This document shows, piece by piece, positions 43,998 through 56,982 of a stretch of DNA of 64,000 nucleotides. The notes beneath the pieces were generated by a model that saw only the letters and a program-made list of their open reading frames with translations, did not search any database and was not told the DNA's origin. The stretch covers positions 496,001 to 560,000 of the forward strand of contig CM114272.1 in assembly GCA_050084515.1 (NCBI GenBank). The letters are read 5' to 3'. Position 1 is the stretch's first letter, and each line of letters begins with the position of its first letter. This stretch comes from Blasia pusilla (lineage: Eukaryota; Marchantiophyta; Marchantiopsida; Blasiales). Position numbers and translations under genes: made by a program.

Positions 43998-44120
43998 CGG
44001 AGGACAGTGCAGCTGCGGAGGACGGAGCAGCTGTGGAGGACGGTGCAGCTGCGGAGGACGGAGCAGCTGTGGAGGACGGTGCAGCTGTGGAGGACGGTGC
44101 AGCTGCGGAGGACGGAGCTA
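43998..44120. repeat. 18-bp minisatellite
   Basis: Seven near-identical 18-bp units, of the type GCGGAGGACGGAGCAGCT alternating with GTGGAGGACGGTGCAGCT. Read through on the plus strand it gives Ala/Glu/Asp/Gly hexapeptides, which I treat as a by-product. Confidence 0.85.
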
Positions 44121-44194
44121 CAGCTGCGGAGCTGTGACATTTGAGGACGGAGCTACAGCTGCTGATTTTTTCCGTGCAGATTTTCAAAATGCTG

Positions 44195-44490
44195 ATCTCC
44201 GTTTGCAGAGATTTATCTCCGTTTGCAGAGATTTACCCTCCGTTTGCAGAGATTTCCCTCCGTTTGCAGAGATTTCCCCTCCGTTTACAGAGATTTTCTC
44301 TTCGTTTGCAGATATTTCTGCTAGGATCACAGAGATTTCCCTCCGTTTGGAGAGATTTCCCCTCCGTTTGAAGAGATTTCCCCTCCGTTCCACAATTTCG
44401 CCCTTCGTTGCATGATTTTTCCCTTTGTTGCAGAAATTTACTCTCCGTTGGAGAGATTTGCCCTCCGTTGCACAAATTTGCCCTTGGCAG
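44195..44490. repeat. 17-19 bp minisatellite (CTCCGTTTGCAGAGATTT)
   Basis: About fifteen units, regular at the left and increasingly diverged to the right (CCTCCGTTGCACAAATTTG). It begins about 75 bp after the 18-bp array. Confidence 0.85.
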
Positions 44491-45614
44491 TGCTTTCGGT
44501 TCATAACGTATTAGTTTCGTTTTTCTCCGAACCTTGGAGATGAACGTGTTTATGAACACATTCATCTCCGGAGCGTATGAAGGGCCGGTTGTATGGGTGA
44601 ATTGCCTATCGATTTTCTCGTTTGTTCTATAGGGTTATAAGATGACACCTTTGGGCGGAGAGAATTAGCGGAGGTCCGCCTCGAGTTCTATGCTTGTTTT
44701 TTAATTCGTAGAGTTGCATTGCCGGAATGCCTTACGTTTCTTACAATTGGGCCAGATCACACTAGTGTCCAATTGATTGTGGTTCTTTCTTAAATAGACG
44801 GGGAGTCACTTTTCATTGTCACTTTACCTATATAAGTGTATTCGGTGGCGCATGTTGTTAAGTCATGCGTTGTGATTCAGCCTCTGGTGCTTCATTATGT
44901 ATTTGGTGGGTCAGTTGGTCTCTGTAGTTACCTTCTGCTTGAAATCTCTTTATTTCCATTGATAAGTTCATAATATATCGTGAAGGTGTATTAGATGGGT
45001 TCTAGTGTTGCATGTGACCATGTCATTCAGAGATGGCCGATTTGGAAAGTACGGCTCTAGAAGGCTTTCTGATTCGCTCCTCTGCCCCTTTTATTCACAT
45101 GTCACAAAAAGGTTATCTGGTTTGCAGGGTGGAGTGTGGATTGTCTTGATATCCGTTGCCCTGTCAGTTGCCACCAGGATGTTTTCCATCTCCCACGTTG
45201 GCGTCTATTGGGTCTGAGGGGATTGAAAGTAACTGAAGGGGATTCAATGGCATTTTTTTTGTGTAGAAAAAATCATCCATCCACTTTTTGTGGCACTCAT
45301 CGACAGTAAGTAGGTGTCTTATGAATTATACCCTGGGATCATGTGAACACCAAATGCTTATTATTGTTAAGGTGTCATCCGTGTAGTTCCCTAAACTGAA
45401 TGGATATTGCATTTGAGAACCTCGACATGGCTGGAATACCTTCTTTGTGTCCGTTAAGACAATCATGAAAAATATAATTTACTAAAAGAGAATCGATTGG
45501 GAATTTTCTGGATAGTAGAACTCTTTTTTGTACAATAGTGTTGATTATGAAACAAAGCGACAAGGAGGAGGAAAGGGTGCAAATAAGCAAAAATTGGTCA
45601 CCAAAATGGATAAT
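44491..45614. other. No supported gene
   Basis: Unremarkable sequence between the minisatellite and the satellite. A short open stretch at 45005-45217 has no support. Confidence 0.45.
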
Positions 45615-48600
45615 ATGAAAATTCACAAGACTATCGGTAGGATCGTGGTAAACAGAAAGCATTCCATCTTCCACAAACATTACACAGAAAGAAAATAATG
45701 TTTTCTCTACAAAAGTAGAAATCCTTGTACCATTCTCTCACCCGAAGAAATAGAAAACAAATGCAAAGCTCTAAAATAAAGTGAAGGGATAAGTGGATGA
45801 TATGGTAAGCATTCCATCTTAGAATTAAGGACGCCGGGAAATTATGGGAAAGTTCACAAGACTGTCGGTAGGATGGTGGTAAACAGAAAGCATTCCATCT
45901 TCCACAAACATTACACTAAAAGAAAATATATTTTTTTCTACAAAAGAAGAAATCCTTGTACCATTCTTTCACCCGAAGAAATAGAAAACAAATGCAAAGC
46001 TCTAAAATAAAGTGAAGGGATAAGTGGATGATATGGTAAACCTTCCATCTTAGAATTAAGGACGCCCGGAAATTATGGGAAAGTTCACAAGACTGTCGGT
46101 AGGATCGTTGTAAAAAAAAAGCATTCCATCTTCCACAAACATTACACGGAGAGAAAATCATGTTTTCTCTACAAAAGTAGAAATCCTTGTACCATTCTTT
46201 CACCCGAAGAAATAGAAAACAGATATAAAGCTATAGAATAAAGTGAAGGGATACTTGGATGATATGGTAAGCATTCCATCTTCTAATAAGGACGCCGAGA
46301 AATTATGGGAAAGTTCACAAGACTGTCGGTAGGATGGTGGTAAACAGAAAGCATTCCATCTTCCACAAACATTACACTAAAAGAAAATATTTTTTTTTCT
46401 ACAAAAGAAGAAATCCTTGTACCATTCTTTCACCCGAAGAAATAGAAAACAAATGCAAAGCTCTAAAATAAAGTGAAGGGATAAGTGGATGATATGGTAA
46501 GCATTCCATCTTAGAATTAAGGACGCCGGGAAATTATGGGAAAGTTCACAAGACTGTCGGTAGGATGGTGGTAAACAGAAAGCATTCCATCTTCCACAAA
46601 CATTACACGGAAAGAAAATATTTTTTTCTCTACAAAAGTAGAAATCCTTGTACCAGTCTTTCACCCGAAGAAATAGAAAACAAATGCAAAGCTCTAAAAG
46701 AAAGTGAAGGGAAAAGTGGATGATATGGTAAGCATTGCATCTTAGAATTAAGGACGCTGGGAAATTATAGGAAAGTTCACAAGACTGTTGGTAGGATCGT
46801 TGTAAAAAAAAAGCATTCCATCTTCCACAAACATTACACGGAGAGAAAATTTTTTCTCTACAAAAGTAGAAATCCTTGTACCATTCTTTCACCCGAAGAA
46901 ATAGAAAACAAATGCAAAGCTCTAGAATAAAGTGAAGGGATAAGTGGATGATATGGAAACCATTCCATCTTAGAATTAAGGACGCCGAGAAATTATGGGA
47001 AAGTTCACAAGACTGTCGGTAGGATGGTGGTAAACAGAAATCATTCCATCTTCCACGTACATTACACGGAAAGAAAATATTTTTTTCTCTACAAAAGTAG
47101 AAATCCTTGTACCAGTCTTTCACCCGAAGAAATAGAAACAAATGCAAAGCTCTAAAATAAAGTGAAGGGATAAGTGGATGATATGGTAAGCATTCCATCT
47201 TAGAATTAAGGACGCCGGGAAATTATGGGAAAGTTCACAAGACTGTCGGTAGGATGGTGGTAAACAGAAAGCATTCCATCTTCCACAAATATAAAACGGA
47301 AAGAAAATATTTTTTTCTCTACAAAAGTAGAAATCCTTGTACCAGTCTTTCAGCCGAAGAAATAGAAAACAAATGCAAAGCTCTAAAAGAAAGTGAAGGG
47401 AAAAGTGGATGATATGGTAAGCATTGCATCTTAGAATTAAGGACGCTGGGAAATTATAGGAAAGTTCACAAGACACGGAGAGAAAATCATGTTTTCTCTA
47501 CAAAAGTAGAAATCCTTTACCATTCTTTCACGCAAAGAAATAGAAAACAGATGTAAAGCTATAGAAGTAGGGATAAGTGGATGATTGATCTTCTAATAAA
47601 AAAAAGCATTCCATCTTCCACAAACATTACACGGAGAGAAAATCATGTTTTCTATACAAAAGTAGAAATCCTTGTACCATTCTTTCACCCGAAGAAATAG
47701 AAAACAGATGTAAAGCTATAGAAGAAAGTGATGGGATAAGTGGATGATATGGTAAGCATTCCATCTTCTAATAAGGACGCCGAGAAATTATGGGAAAGTT
47801 CACAAGATTCCATCTTAGGTAGGATGATGGTAAAGAGGGTAAAAGAAAGCATTCCATCTTCCACAAACATTACACTAAAAGAAAATATTTTTTTTTCTAC
47901 AAAAGTAGAAATCCTTGTACCATTCTTTCACCCAAAGAAATAGAAAACAAATGCAAAGCTCTAAAAGAAAGTGAAGGGAAAAGTGGATGATATGGTAAGC
48001 ATTGCATCTTAGAATTAAGGACGCCGGGAAATTATGGGAAAGTTCACAAGACTGTTGGTAGGATTGTGGTAAACACAAAGCATTCTATCTTCCACAAATA
48101 TTGCACTCAAAGATAATAAAATTTCTCTATAAAATTGGAAATCCTTGTACCATTCTTTCATCCGAAGAAATAGAAAACAAATGCAGAGCTCTAAAATAAA
48201 GTGAAGGGATAAGTGGATGATATGGTAAGCATTCCATCTTAAAATTAAGGACGCCGGGAAATTATGGGAAAGTTCATAAGACTGTCGGTAGGATGGTGGT
48301 AAACAGAAAGCATTCCATCTTCCACAAACATTACACGGAAAGAAAATATTTTTTTCTCTACAAAAGTAGAAATCCTTGTACCAGTCTTTCACCCGAAGAA
48401 ATAGAAAACAAATGCAAAGCTCTAAAAGAAAGTGAAGGGAAAAGTGGATGATATGGTAAGTATTGCATCTTAGAATTAAGGACGCCGGGAAATTATGGGA
48501 AAGTTCACAAGACTGTCGGTAGGATCGTGGTAAACAGAAAGCATTCTATCTTCCACAAATATTGCACTCAAAGATAATAAAATTTCTCTATAAAATTGGA

Positions 48601-50115
48601 AATCCTTGTACCATTCTTTCACGCGAAGAAATAGAAAACAAATGCAAAGCTCTAAAATAAAGTGAAGGGAAAAGTGGATGATATGGTAAGCATTCCATCT
48701 TAGAATTAAGGACGCCGGGAAATTATGGGAAAGTTCACAAGACTGTCGGTAGGATCATTGTAAAAAGAAAGCATTCCATCTTCCACAAACATTACACGGA
48801 AAGAAAATAAATTTTTTTCTACAGAAGTAGAAATCCTTGTACCATTCTTTCACCCGAAGAAATAGAAAACAGATGTAAAGCTATAGAAGAAAGTGAAGGG
48901 ATAAGTGGATGATATGGTAAGCATTCCATCTTATAAATAAGGACGCCAAGAAATTATGGGAAAGTTTAAAAGACTGTCGGTAGGATGGTGGTAAACAGAA
49001 AGCATTCCATCTTCCACAAACATTACACTGAAAGAAAATAATTTCTTTTCTACAAAAGTAGAAATCCTTGTACCACTCTTTCACGGGAAGAAATAGAAAA
49101 CAAATGCAAAGCTCTAAAATAAAGTGAAGGGATAAGTGGATGATATGGTAAGCATTCCATCTTCTAATAAGGACGCCGAGAAATTATGGGAAAGTTCACA
49201 AGACTGTCGGTAGGATGGTGGTAAACAGAAAGCATTCCATCTTCCACAAACATTACACTAAAAGAAAATATTTTTTTTTCTACAAAAGAAGAAATCCTTG
49301 TACCATTCTTTCACCCGAAGAAATAGAAAACAAATGCAAAGCTCTAAAATAAAGTGAAGGGAAAAGTGGATGATATGGTAAGCATTCCATCTTAGAATTA
49401 AGGACGCCGGGAAATTATGGGAAAGTTCACAAGACTGTCGGTAGGATGGTGGTAAACAGAAAGCATTCCATCTTCCACAAACATTACACGGAAAGAAAAG
49501 AAATTTTTTTCTACAGAAGTAGAAATCCTTGTACCATTCTTTCACCCGAAGAAATAGAAAACAGATGTAAAGCTATAGAAGAAAGTGAAGGGATAAGTGG
49601 ATGATATGGTAAGCATTCCATCTTATAAATAAGGACGCCAAGAAATTATGGGAAAGTTTATAAGACTGTCGGTAGGATGGTGGTAAACAGAAAGCATTCC
49701 ATCTTCCACAAACATTACACTGAAAGAAAATAATTTCTTTTCTACAAAAGTAGAAATCATTGTACCACTCTTTCACGGGAAGAAATAGAAAACAAATGCA
49801 AAGCTCTAAAATAAAGTGAAGGGATAAGTGGATGATATGGTAAGCATTGCATCTTAGAATTAAGGACGCAGGGAAATTATGGGAAAGTTCACAAGACTGT
49901 CGGTATGATCGTGGTAAACAGAAAGCATTCCATCTTCCACAAATATTGCATTCAAAGATAATAAAATTTCTCTTTAAAATTGGAAATCCTTGTACCATTC
50001 CTTTACCCCGAGAAATAGAAAACAGATGTAAAGATATAAAATAAAGGAGGGGATAAGTGAACAATATTATAAGCATTCCATCTCAGAATTGAGGACGCCG
50101 AGAAATTATGGGAAA
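45615..50115. repeat. Satellite array, ~19 units of ~230 bp
   Basis: GCATTCCATCTTCCAC recurs at about 45660, 45891, 46122, 46352, 46583, 46814, 47042, 47272, 47609, 47850, 48081, 48311, 48542, 48772, 49003, 49233, 49464, 49695 and 49925, that is, every 228-231 bp except for one truncated unit (about 47475) and one 241-bp unit. Each unit also holds a second, shorter GCATTCCATCTTAGAATTAA block about 155 bp in. Variant types recur in order, indicating higher-order structure. Because 231 is a multiple of three, the minus strand shows long open frames. Confidence 0.95.
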
Positions 50116-50648
50116 ACTCCCCACGATTTTTTAATCCGGTGTGCTAGAGTTATCTTTGGAAGTGAAGTCTGTATCTCAAGTATCTTTCGAGGAAATGGAG
50201 AGTTATTTATGTATCCCCATGGAGTGGAAAGCATTTTACTCTTGCAACCTGTCTTCTCAATTTATGTAAGAAAAAGAATGAGGACATAATCCAAACATCA
50301 TCTAAAAGGACACGTTGCCCCTATCTGTGAAATGAGAGTGTGTATATATTCTCTGCGTCTACTTTTTATGTGTTAGTGTCCAAGAATAGATTAATAGAAC
50401 ACCCTGATAGCTCCATGAAGGGATTGGTTACAGATAAAATCAGGGAAAAGAATTCTGAAAGGATCATGTTTTTTATGAAAATATGTTCCAATATGCCCTG
50501 AGATACCTAATGCTCATACAATGAAATCATTTATCCAAGGCCAAAATGGTGAAATAAAGCACCTTTTAAAGTCAAGTAAGACAAGCTGGAATCAAAACAA
50601 GGTAGAAAATAAATTTTGAGACATTTACTCGCAATGTGAGCTCACATA
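50116..50648. other. No supported gene
   Basis: AT-rich spacer between the satellite and the 212-aa gene. The first 30 bp still resemble the satellite. Confidence 0.45.
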
Positions 50649-51287
50649 TTACTTCGGAACAAAATTCATGAGTTTGGGGGGATTTCTAAGTAAGCTTTGT
50701 GGGCAGAGATCAAAGGAAAGGTGAGCACGTAGAAATTCCCAAGCACTACGGTTCTGATCTAAACATTGGAGCACCTCTCTATTTGCCACACTCAATTGAA
50801 GGATATTGTCATCTGTCAAGAGTCCTTGTACCTGCAACACAAACTTCTCAATGATTTGAGGTAAGCCATCGATGGTTTTTTCAGACATGGACCTTTCGAG
50901 CTTCTGTAGAGAAATTCGCATAGATAGAAATCCATGCACAATCGTTTCCATAGTATTGCAAACATATGAAATGACCTTCAACCTGGCTGATAACTCCTGC
51001 AGTTCTACAAGTGATCCCTTGTGAGACTTAGCTGGCTTCTTTCCTGCAGGCCCCATAAAAATCTTCACAAATGCATTGTTGAAGTTTTTGTTCAAATCTG
51101 ACAATGATAAGCTGGTAGCAGAAATTTCAGAGCAAGAAACACTTCCAGCACCTTCCTTCACCCGTTTTTCAGTGTCGCCATCTGATTCATGGCCTCTTTC
51201 CCCATCCTGAAGTCCTTGTGCAGGTCTGGAAGGTTGTTGGAGCTGGATCACTCCTCTGGTCCTCTTCATTGCACGAGTTTTGTCCAT
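50649..51287 (-). CDS. Unrecognised 212-aa protein next to a MULE
   Basis: A complete minus-strand frame starts MDKTRAMKRTRGVIQLQQPS, with a basic N terminus, then an acidic/polar stretch, then a Leu-rich, probably helical C-terminal half (LSARLKVISYVCNTMETIVH). No family is recognised. It begins about 320 bp downstream of the end of the MULE transposase on the same strand, so it may be an accessory gene of that element or its last exon. No frameshift or stop interrupts it. Confidence 0.5.
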   Translation of the reverse strand: MDKTRAMKRTRGVIQLQQPSRPAQGLQDGERGHESDGDTEKRVKEGAGSVSCSEISATSLSLSDLNKNFNNAFVKIFMGPAGKKPAKSHKGSLVELQELSARLKVISYVCNTMETIVHGFLSMRISLQKLERSMSEKTIDGLPQIIEKFVLQVQGLLTDDNILQLSVANREVLQCLDQNRSAWEFLRAHLSFDLCPQSLLRNPPKLMNFVPK

Positions 51288-51607
51288 GGTGACACATCAA
51301 AGTTGAATCGTGGAGATCAGATGAACTTCTTCACACTCGTTTCCGTTTCCCTTGATTCATAGTCGCTTCATCTCCAATGAACCCGTAGATTGAAAATATT
51401 CATCTGAACTGAGCCCCTATGTATCGCGATGTCCCTCTCTCAAAAATCCAAATGCCTAGGGCCGGCGGAAGACCCTTTGATCGATGCCGTTAATATATGT
51501 GGCGCTACCCGTGGAGATCCTGTGAAGATCCGCCAATCTGGAATACCTTCCATGAATTCTAAAAGCCCCAATTCTCCATATACACCAATCTCAAAACTAC
51601 AACAAAA

Positions 51608-54600
51608 TCACGTGCATGTGGCACCATCCATATTCAAAAGCACTGATCTTGCCTGTGTGTCTAGCTCATCTTGCAGGCCCAATCTCTTCTTTCTTGGTCT
51701 TGGCTTTGGAAAGGATGGTAACCTACTTGAGCTTCCATCCTGGGATGGACACAAGACTGTATTATATCCTAATCCATGTTGTGTACTCTGTCTCTTTGCT
51801 TTTTCTGACCAGCGCTCAATGTTCGACTTCACTCGTTTGACAGAATTATTGTTTTGGAAACCATCATTGTATGTCTGAAAGGGGTTTCTAGGCTGTTGTG
51901 TCAAGCCGTTTCTAGCAACAACTTTTGCTGTTTCAATCCGACCATTTATTTCCCTCAACATTTTGGACGCCATTCTTAAAAGCAAGTCACTACCATGACA
52001 ATGATTCTGCAACTCAGAGTACAGTTTGTCCATAGTAGCCTCCATTTCTTGGGTTGAACCCGATAAATTAAATTCTTCGACTACTGATGTTGTCTCAAGC
52101 AAAGGGCTTATACTCGTCTCTGTGTATGGAATGCATTCTGAAAGACACTTCAGATTCAAATAATCAGATTCTAGCCGAAACCTGAAAAACATAACATAAA
52201 TAATATCCAATTCATCTCAATCTACTTGCACTACAAGATTTTGTATTTCAAAGGAAACCTGGTATTTCGTTGAGATCGAGGAGGTCGCCGGAGATATGAC
52301 TTTCAATAGATTGAATTGCCATCCTTTGTCATTTTTAGTTGTGCAATTCCTCCCATTTGGTGCCCAATCTTCTTCCAAGTATATTCACAAGGTCCTCTTC
52401 GTTGTAATCCTCTCGTAACAAAGCTGCAATCTGGAGAGAGATCTCATCATAGAAATCATGATACTTGCATTAGAAGATGGACAATGTGACAATATATGGT
52501 ACCCAAAAAGGAAAAAAGATGTATTTTTTACCATGTGCTTGCAGATGTTCCCCTTTAGGGACCAAGGACACTCACAATGACCCCATTCGGTGTCATAGTT
52601 GTATACTTCATACCATTTTGTTGGTATTGTTTGGCTCGACACGTGCCATCTTGACTTGCCCCTTGATTGATAAGGTGCACACGCCCGTTGGGATTTCTCT
52701 TCCTTTCAATCTTGCATTATTCACATATTGCTCTTCTGTTGCGTTTGGTACAAAACCTTTTTTTTTCAGCAAGTGAATGTGAAAATACCAAGCCTCTACA
52801 AAACTGCTAAGCTTCCAAACTAGGTAGTCTCCTCTTCTTCGAGCAATACTCCTGTTGTCATCAGCAAGAACTGCTTTCATGCTTCCATGATATGCTTCAA
52901 TTGCAGCGTTCGTGTCTTGGTTTGCATGAGGGTAGTCCCTTGCCGCTTTCACCCACTTACCTGTGCTAAAAGAAAAATACAATGATTTATAGTTAATCCA
53001 GACACCTAAAATATTAATATTCTAGAGAACCAACCGAAGAAAATATCACTCATAAACACCGATTATGTAAGTATTGCAAATATATCGGAGAAACAAAGAG
53101 ACCCACCTAATTTCGGCTCCCAATAAGTCCTTATATAGTTGACAAATTCAACTTCCTCTTTGAAGTCTGAATAGAATTGTTGTAGCAAGATCTTTGCATC
53201 ATCCAAGATCACACCTCCAGTGTATGTGCCACACCGATTTACGTACATAATTTCTCCTAGACGTCGTGACATGTGAGCTCTCATGATTGCACATCGAACC
53301 TTTCGTTTCAGCTGCTTCAACCAGTCATGGCGTACATGCCAAAGACACAATATGATACTTGAGTTGGAAAATGTTACCCTGCAAGTAAAGTTATTGGTGA
53401 GTTACAGCATGATTGAAAACAAAGACCTGGAATACCTTCAATGCATGTGACCAATATGCCTATATAACAGAATGACAAATCATGTTGAAAAAAAAAAACA
53501 CGGCTATGGAATGACCCTGTAGCAAGAGAATTCTTCAGTGCATATCCTTAATGTACCTCAATGCATTTTGCTCGGCGTTGGCATCATCTACTATGATTGC
53601 ATTCGGCTCCCAAGAGGGTTGTTGTATTCTACACTTGGTTACCACTGCATGTAGCCATTTCACCAAGTGCACCTCCTTGGAGCTACTGGTCAAAATCCAT
53701 GCTACAGGTATTCCAGTGTGGTGCTCATCAAACACTAAGATGGTATACAAAGGAAACTGCACACAAAACTCTAACACATCAAGATTGTTACAAGTAGACA
53801 TGAAATTAAACTTTGCAAAATTTTATTTAGTGTACATATGAATAAAGAGTAACGAACCTTGCTTCGATTGGTGCCAAACGTACTATCCATGCTAAGAACA
53901 CTGTTGTGTCCGTATTTCACCATCAATTGCAATTGCCAAGCGCTCTGGAATCCCAATATGAAAGGTCTTGTATCATCAAAATAAGGCTCATAAAAGAAGA
54001 CCTTCTCTGGATAGAGATTTACATAAGTACTCAAAGATTCATTTTCATCTATACAAAACTGGAAAGTCTCCATATTCAAGGACTTCTTTGCATTTGTAAT
54101 ATCATGCATTTAGAGGAAATCATCCCTTGTCATACTCCCCTCAAAGTCAGGAGAGGTGTCAGATCTCATTTTAAGCATCATCCCATGCTCGTACATAATC
54201 TGGTGGGGCTTTACCCCGAGTCAAAGCCTCTCCTTTATGTAACATCTCAACTCCTTTGAGATCCTAGGAGCATACATTTTAGGAGTGTCCAAACTTGTTG
54301 GGTCGTTATTTCCGTGGCATGGCATCCCATCCTTGTCAACATGTAATCTATGTTTGTAAATGATCTTAGCCACATGCATTGGAGCCTTGATTTCAGATAC
54401 AGAAAAGTGACAGAGACAGCCTCGCTTCCAACTATCTCCCCGTACGACTTTTTGGGCACGAGGCCGACTTCCTGGGCCTGATTTGGGAATGCTTGACCTG
54501 TATTAAAACAGAGGAATGCATTCCATCATACATAAATATAGTATCTCTCCAACAGGGACAAAAACAATGGAAATAAATTGAATGCATTATATACAAGAAC

Positions 54601-55090
54601 AAAAGATGATTGATCACCTTCCTTGTCTAACCTTCCTTGTTCCTATCGTTACTCCACTTTAAAAAAATATACCACTTATCTCTGCTCACCTGCTCATAAC
54701 AAGTTGATGGAAGTGTCGCTTGTCTTGAGGTCCGTAAGCACAATAGTACATGGTGTATGATGATTCCTTGCCTTCGTCTTCTCCTAATCTTTCTCCTCTG
54801 CACCTGGATGTGCCCTTCCAAAAGCTCATGGGGTTTACATTGTCTCCATTACCCTCCCCGATAATGAAGTCCTCCAACCTATGCCAGGGGATATACGCTG
54901 CATTATAGAGATCCCAATGGACATCTTTTGCTGATATGTACCCCGTCGGCAAGTTTGCTTGGAGTTTCGTCATCTTCATGGCTAGAATTCTTCTTGTCAA
55001 TGCACTTCTATTTCCATGCGCATTCTCCTCCACTTGTTCATGTGATGGAGGAAGGGTTGATGTCAAGTCAATAGGATTGTCGATGTCCAT
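51608..55090 (-). pseudogene. FAR1-type MULE transposase, intron-containing
   Basis: Exons run right to left. A variable N terminus (MDIDNPIDLTSTLPPSHEQV) is followed by a FAR1-like domain with Cys/His ligands (CLCHFSVSEIKAPMHVAKII, then DGMPCHGNNDPTSLDTPKMY) near 54420-54260. The DDE core has LSMDSTFGTN, TILVFDEHHTGIPVAWIL, IIVDDANAEQNAL and LCLWHVRHDWLKQL, then TNAAIEAYHGSMKAVLADDN. A SWIM finger (CECPWSLKGNICKH) lies near 52550 and a 200-aa C-terminal tail ends at 51608. Good splice sites can be seen: donor AAG|GTTCGT at 53857 and acceptor GCAG|TTTCC at 53757 (101-bp intron), and donor GAG|GTACAT near 53560 with its acceptor near 53380. Two stops lie in the FAR1 exon, TGA at 54221-54223 and TAA at 54110-54112, each one C-to-T change from Arg CGA or Gln CAA. 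Probably recently inactivated. Confidence 0.85.
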
Positions 55091-55179
55091 ACTTTACCGA
55101 ACACAAGAATTAGATTATAATGCATGAGAAAAGTCATGTGATCTTCAAAAAAGGACAAGTACCAAAAGTAAATAAACAA

Positions 55180-56570
55180 AGAAGATTGTGAGAAATGATG
55201 GAATGCCTTTCAATAGTACAGATTCTACCCCAAATGCCTCAATGGCATCGGAATCATCACATTTCATCTTCGTAGGAAAGGATTGATCGAAACACAATAC
55301 TCTACAGCACTCAAAGTGATGCCTATTTACTCTTTACAGAGTCATGTCATTTTCAAAAAAATACCCGTTTACTCTCCTTTACAAGTATCACAGAAAATGG
55401 GGTGAATGTTCATAATGTAAGCACACGAAGATCCTAAACAGAAAGTCAATTTAACCCACAACACAAAGTGATAAGGGGATGATGTCCTTTCTTGAACATA
55501 CCCCTTTAATTCCCTACCGTCATAGAAAATGGGTGCACGTTGGCAACATAAGCCAACACAGAGCCTACACATAAAGTAAACTTAACCTATAGTACTAAAT
55601 CAAAGCTCAAATATGATAGCCATTGAACGAAAATCCTTAAAATACATACTAGACAAAAAAACAAGCTCAACCATTCCAATATATCAAACAAATCATGTGA
55701 TCCTCGACAAAAACCTCGAAAGTAATCAATCTCAGAAAGTAATATAAGTGAGAGGTGACGGAATACCTTTTGGATGTACATATTCTACTCCTAAAGCCTT
55801 GCAATATAGATACTGTGAGTCCCTATATGGAAACTGAATTTTACCAACAATACCACCCTATAGTTCAAGTGACGGAATATCTTTCAGTAGTGCATGGTAT
55901 ACTCCTAAAGCCTTAGATAACACCCAAATCATCAAGAATGCTTTTCAAAAGACATAAGTGTAACAGAGTCTTCTCTAGCTTTTGTAGTGATTTAATTTTC
56001 AAAACATACATCTTTACTCTCCTACTCCCTTTACTCTCCTACTGTGGTACAAAAAGGATGAATGCCTACAATATAGATATTCTAAGTGCCTATATGGAAA
56101 CTTAATTTCACCTAAAATACCACCCTACAGGGAGGACAACAAACTCACTCTTTCTAAAGTATTAGAAAGAATATGTCATATTCAAGAAGAAGAAGAAGAG
56201 GATGAATGAATCCCACAAATACCAAAGAAAGACCAAGAGTATTAAGATGAAAAGACACATTCAAGATAGATTTTCTCTATTTTCTAACAATTGGAGTGAG
56301 ATCATTCTCACAATACACATTTCATAGTCGCCTACAGATAGGACTAACAAAGAAAAAAAATTAACAATATGATAGTGGCCTTGGCGGAAAGCCTTCTGAT
56401 ATTACTCTATCTGCTCCAAAAAACACACTATGATTGTGACATCGACGGAATACTTTCTGGTAGTACTATGTCTGATCCGAAAGCTCCATTTGCAAGCAAA
56501 AGCACATGTTTGCTTCACATGATAAGAGTGTTACAAACTAGTTTCTATCACTGAGAGTGAGGTCATTCTC
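55180..56570. repeat. Degenerate repeats of a ~110-bp motif
   Basis: Diverged copies of a block opening GACGGAATACYTTTC...TAGTAC and passing into ACTCCTAAAGCCTT occur near 55200, 55760, 55870, 56375 and 56445. They lie between the MULE and the BED-finger gene. No coding signal. Confidence 0.55.
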
Positions 56571-56982
56571 AACCTCATGTTTACACTCCTAATTTCATAA
56601 ACAATGTGAAGAAAGAACATGTAAAGACATGGAGTTCGTACATCGAATCTTATTTAATCTACAATACTAAAAGAGGGCTCTTCGTATCCTACTAAAAATA
56701 AGTCTTGGAGACCATAAACCATACTATTAGCCTGTATAGAGTTGGAGTCACAAATATTACTCTATGCATAATTGTAAAATGGTACAAAGGAATCTCTGTT
56801 AGAAAGATGTCCCAATTTTCGGCCATGTGAAACCAAAATCCGCTCCAACCTGAAAAAAAACACATCAATAAAACTTATGAATTATCAACAGAACTTTGTT
56901 ATCCAAAATGACCTCCTCAACATGTTCAAAGAAAAAACCTAAAAAAAGAATGCACTCATTAACAAAATTAAAAAAAGGTTAC

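Noticed and set aside
43955-44137. Ala/Glu/Asp/Gly repeat frame
   Set aside because: Product of an 18-bp minisatellite; both strands are open there.
46377-47476. Long minus-strand frames through the satellite as genes
   Set aside because: They follow from a unit length of 231 bp and break wherever a unit is 230 bp; no start context or splice structure supports them.
45615-50115. Regular repeats as a CRISPR array
   Set aside because: Whole 230-bp units repeat with no unique spacers, no cas genes, and a eukaryotic context; it is a satellite.
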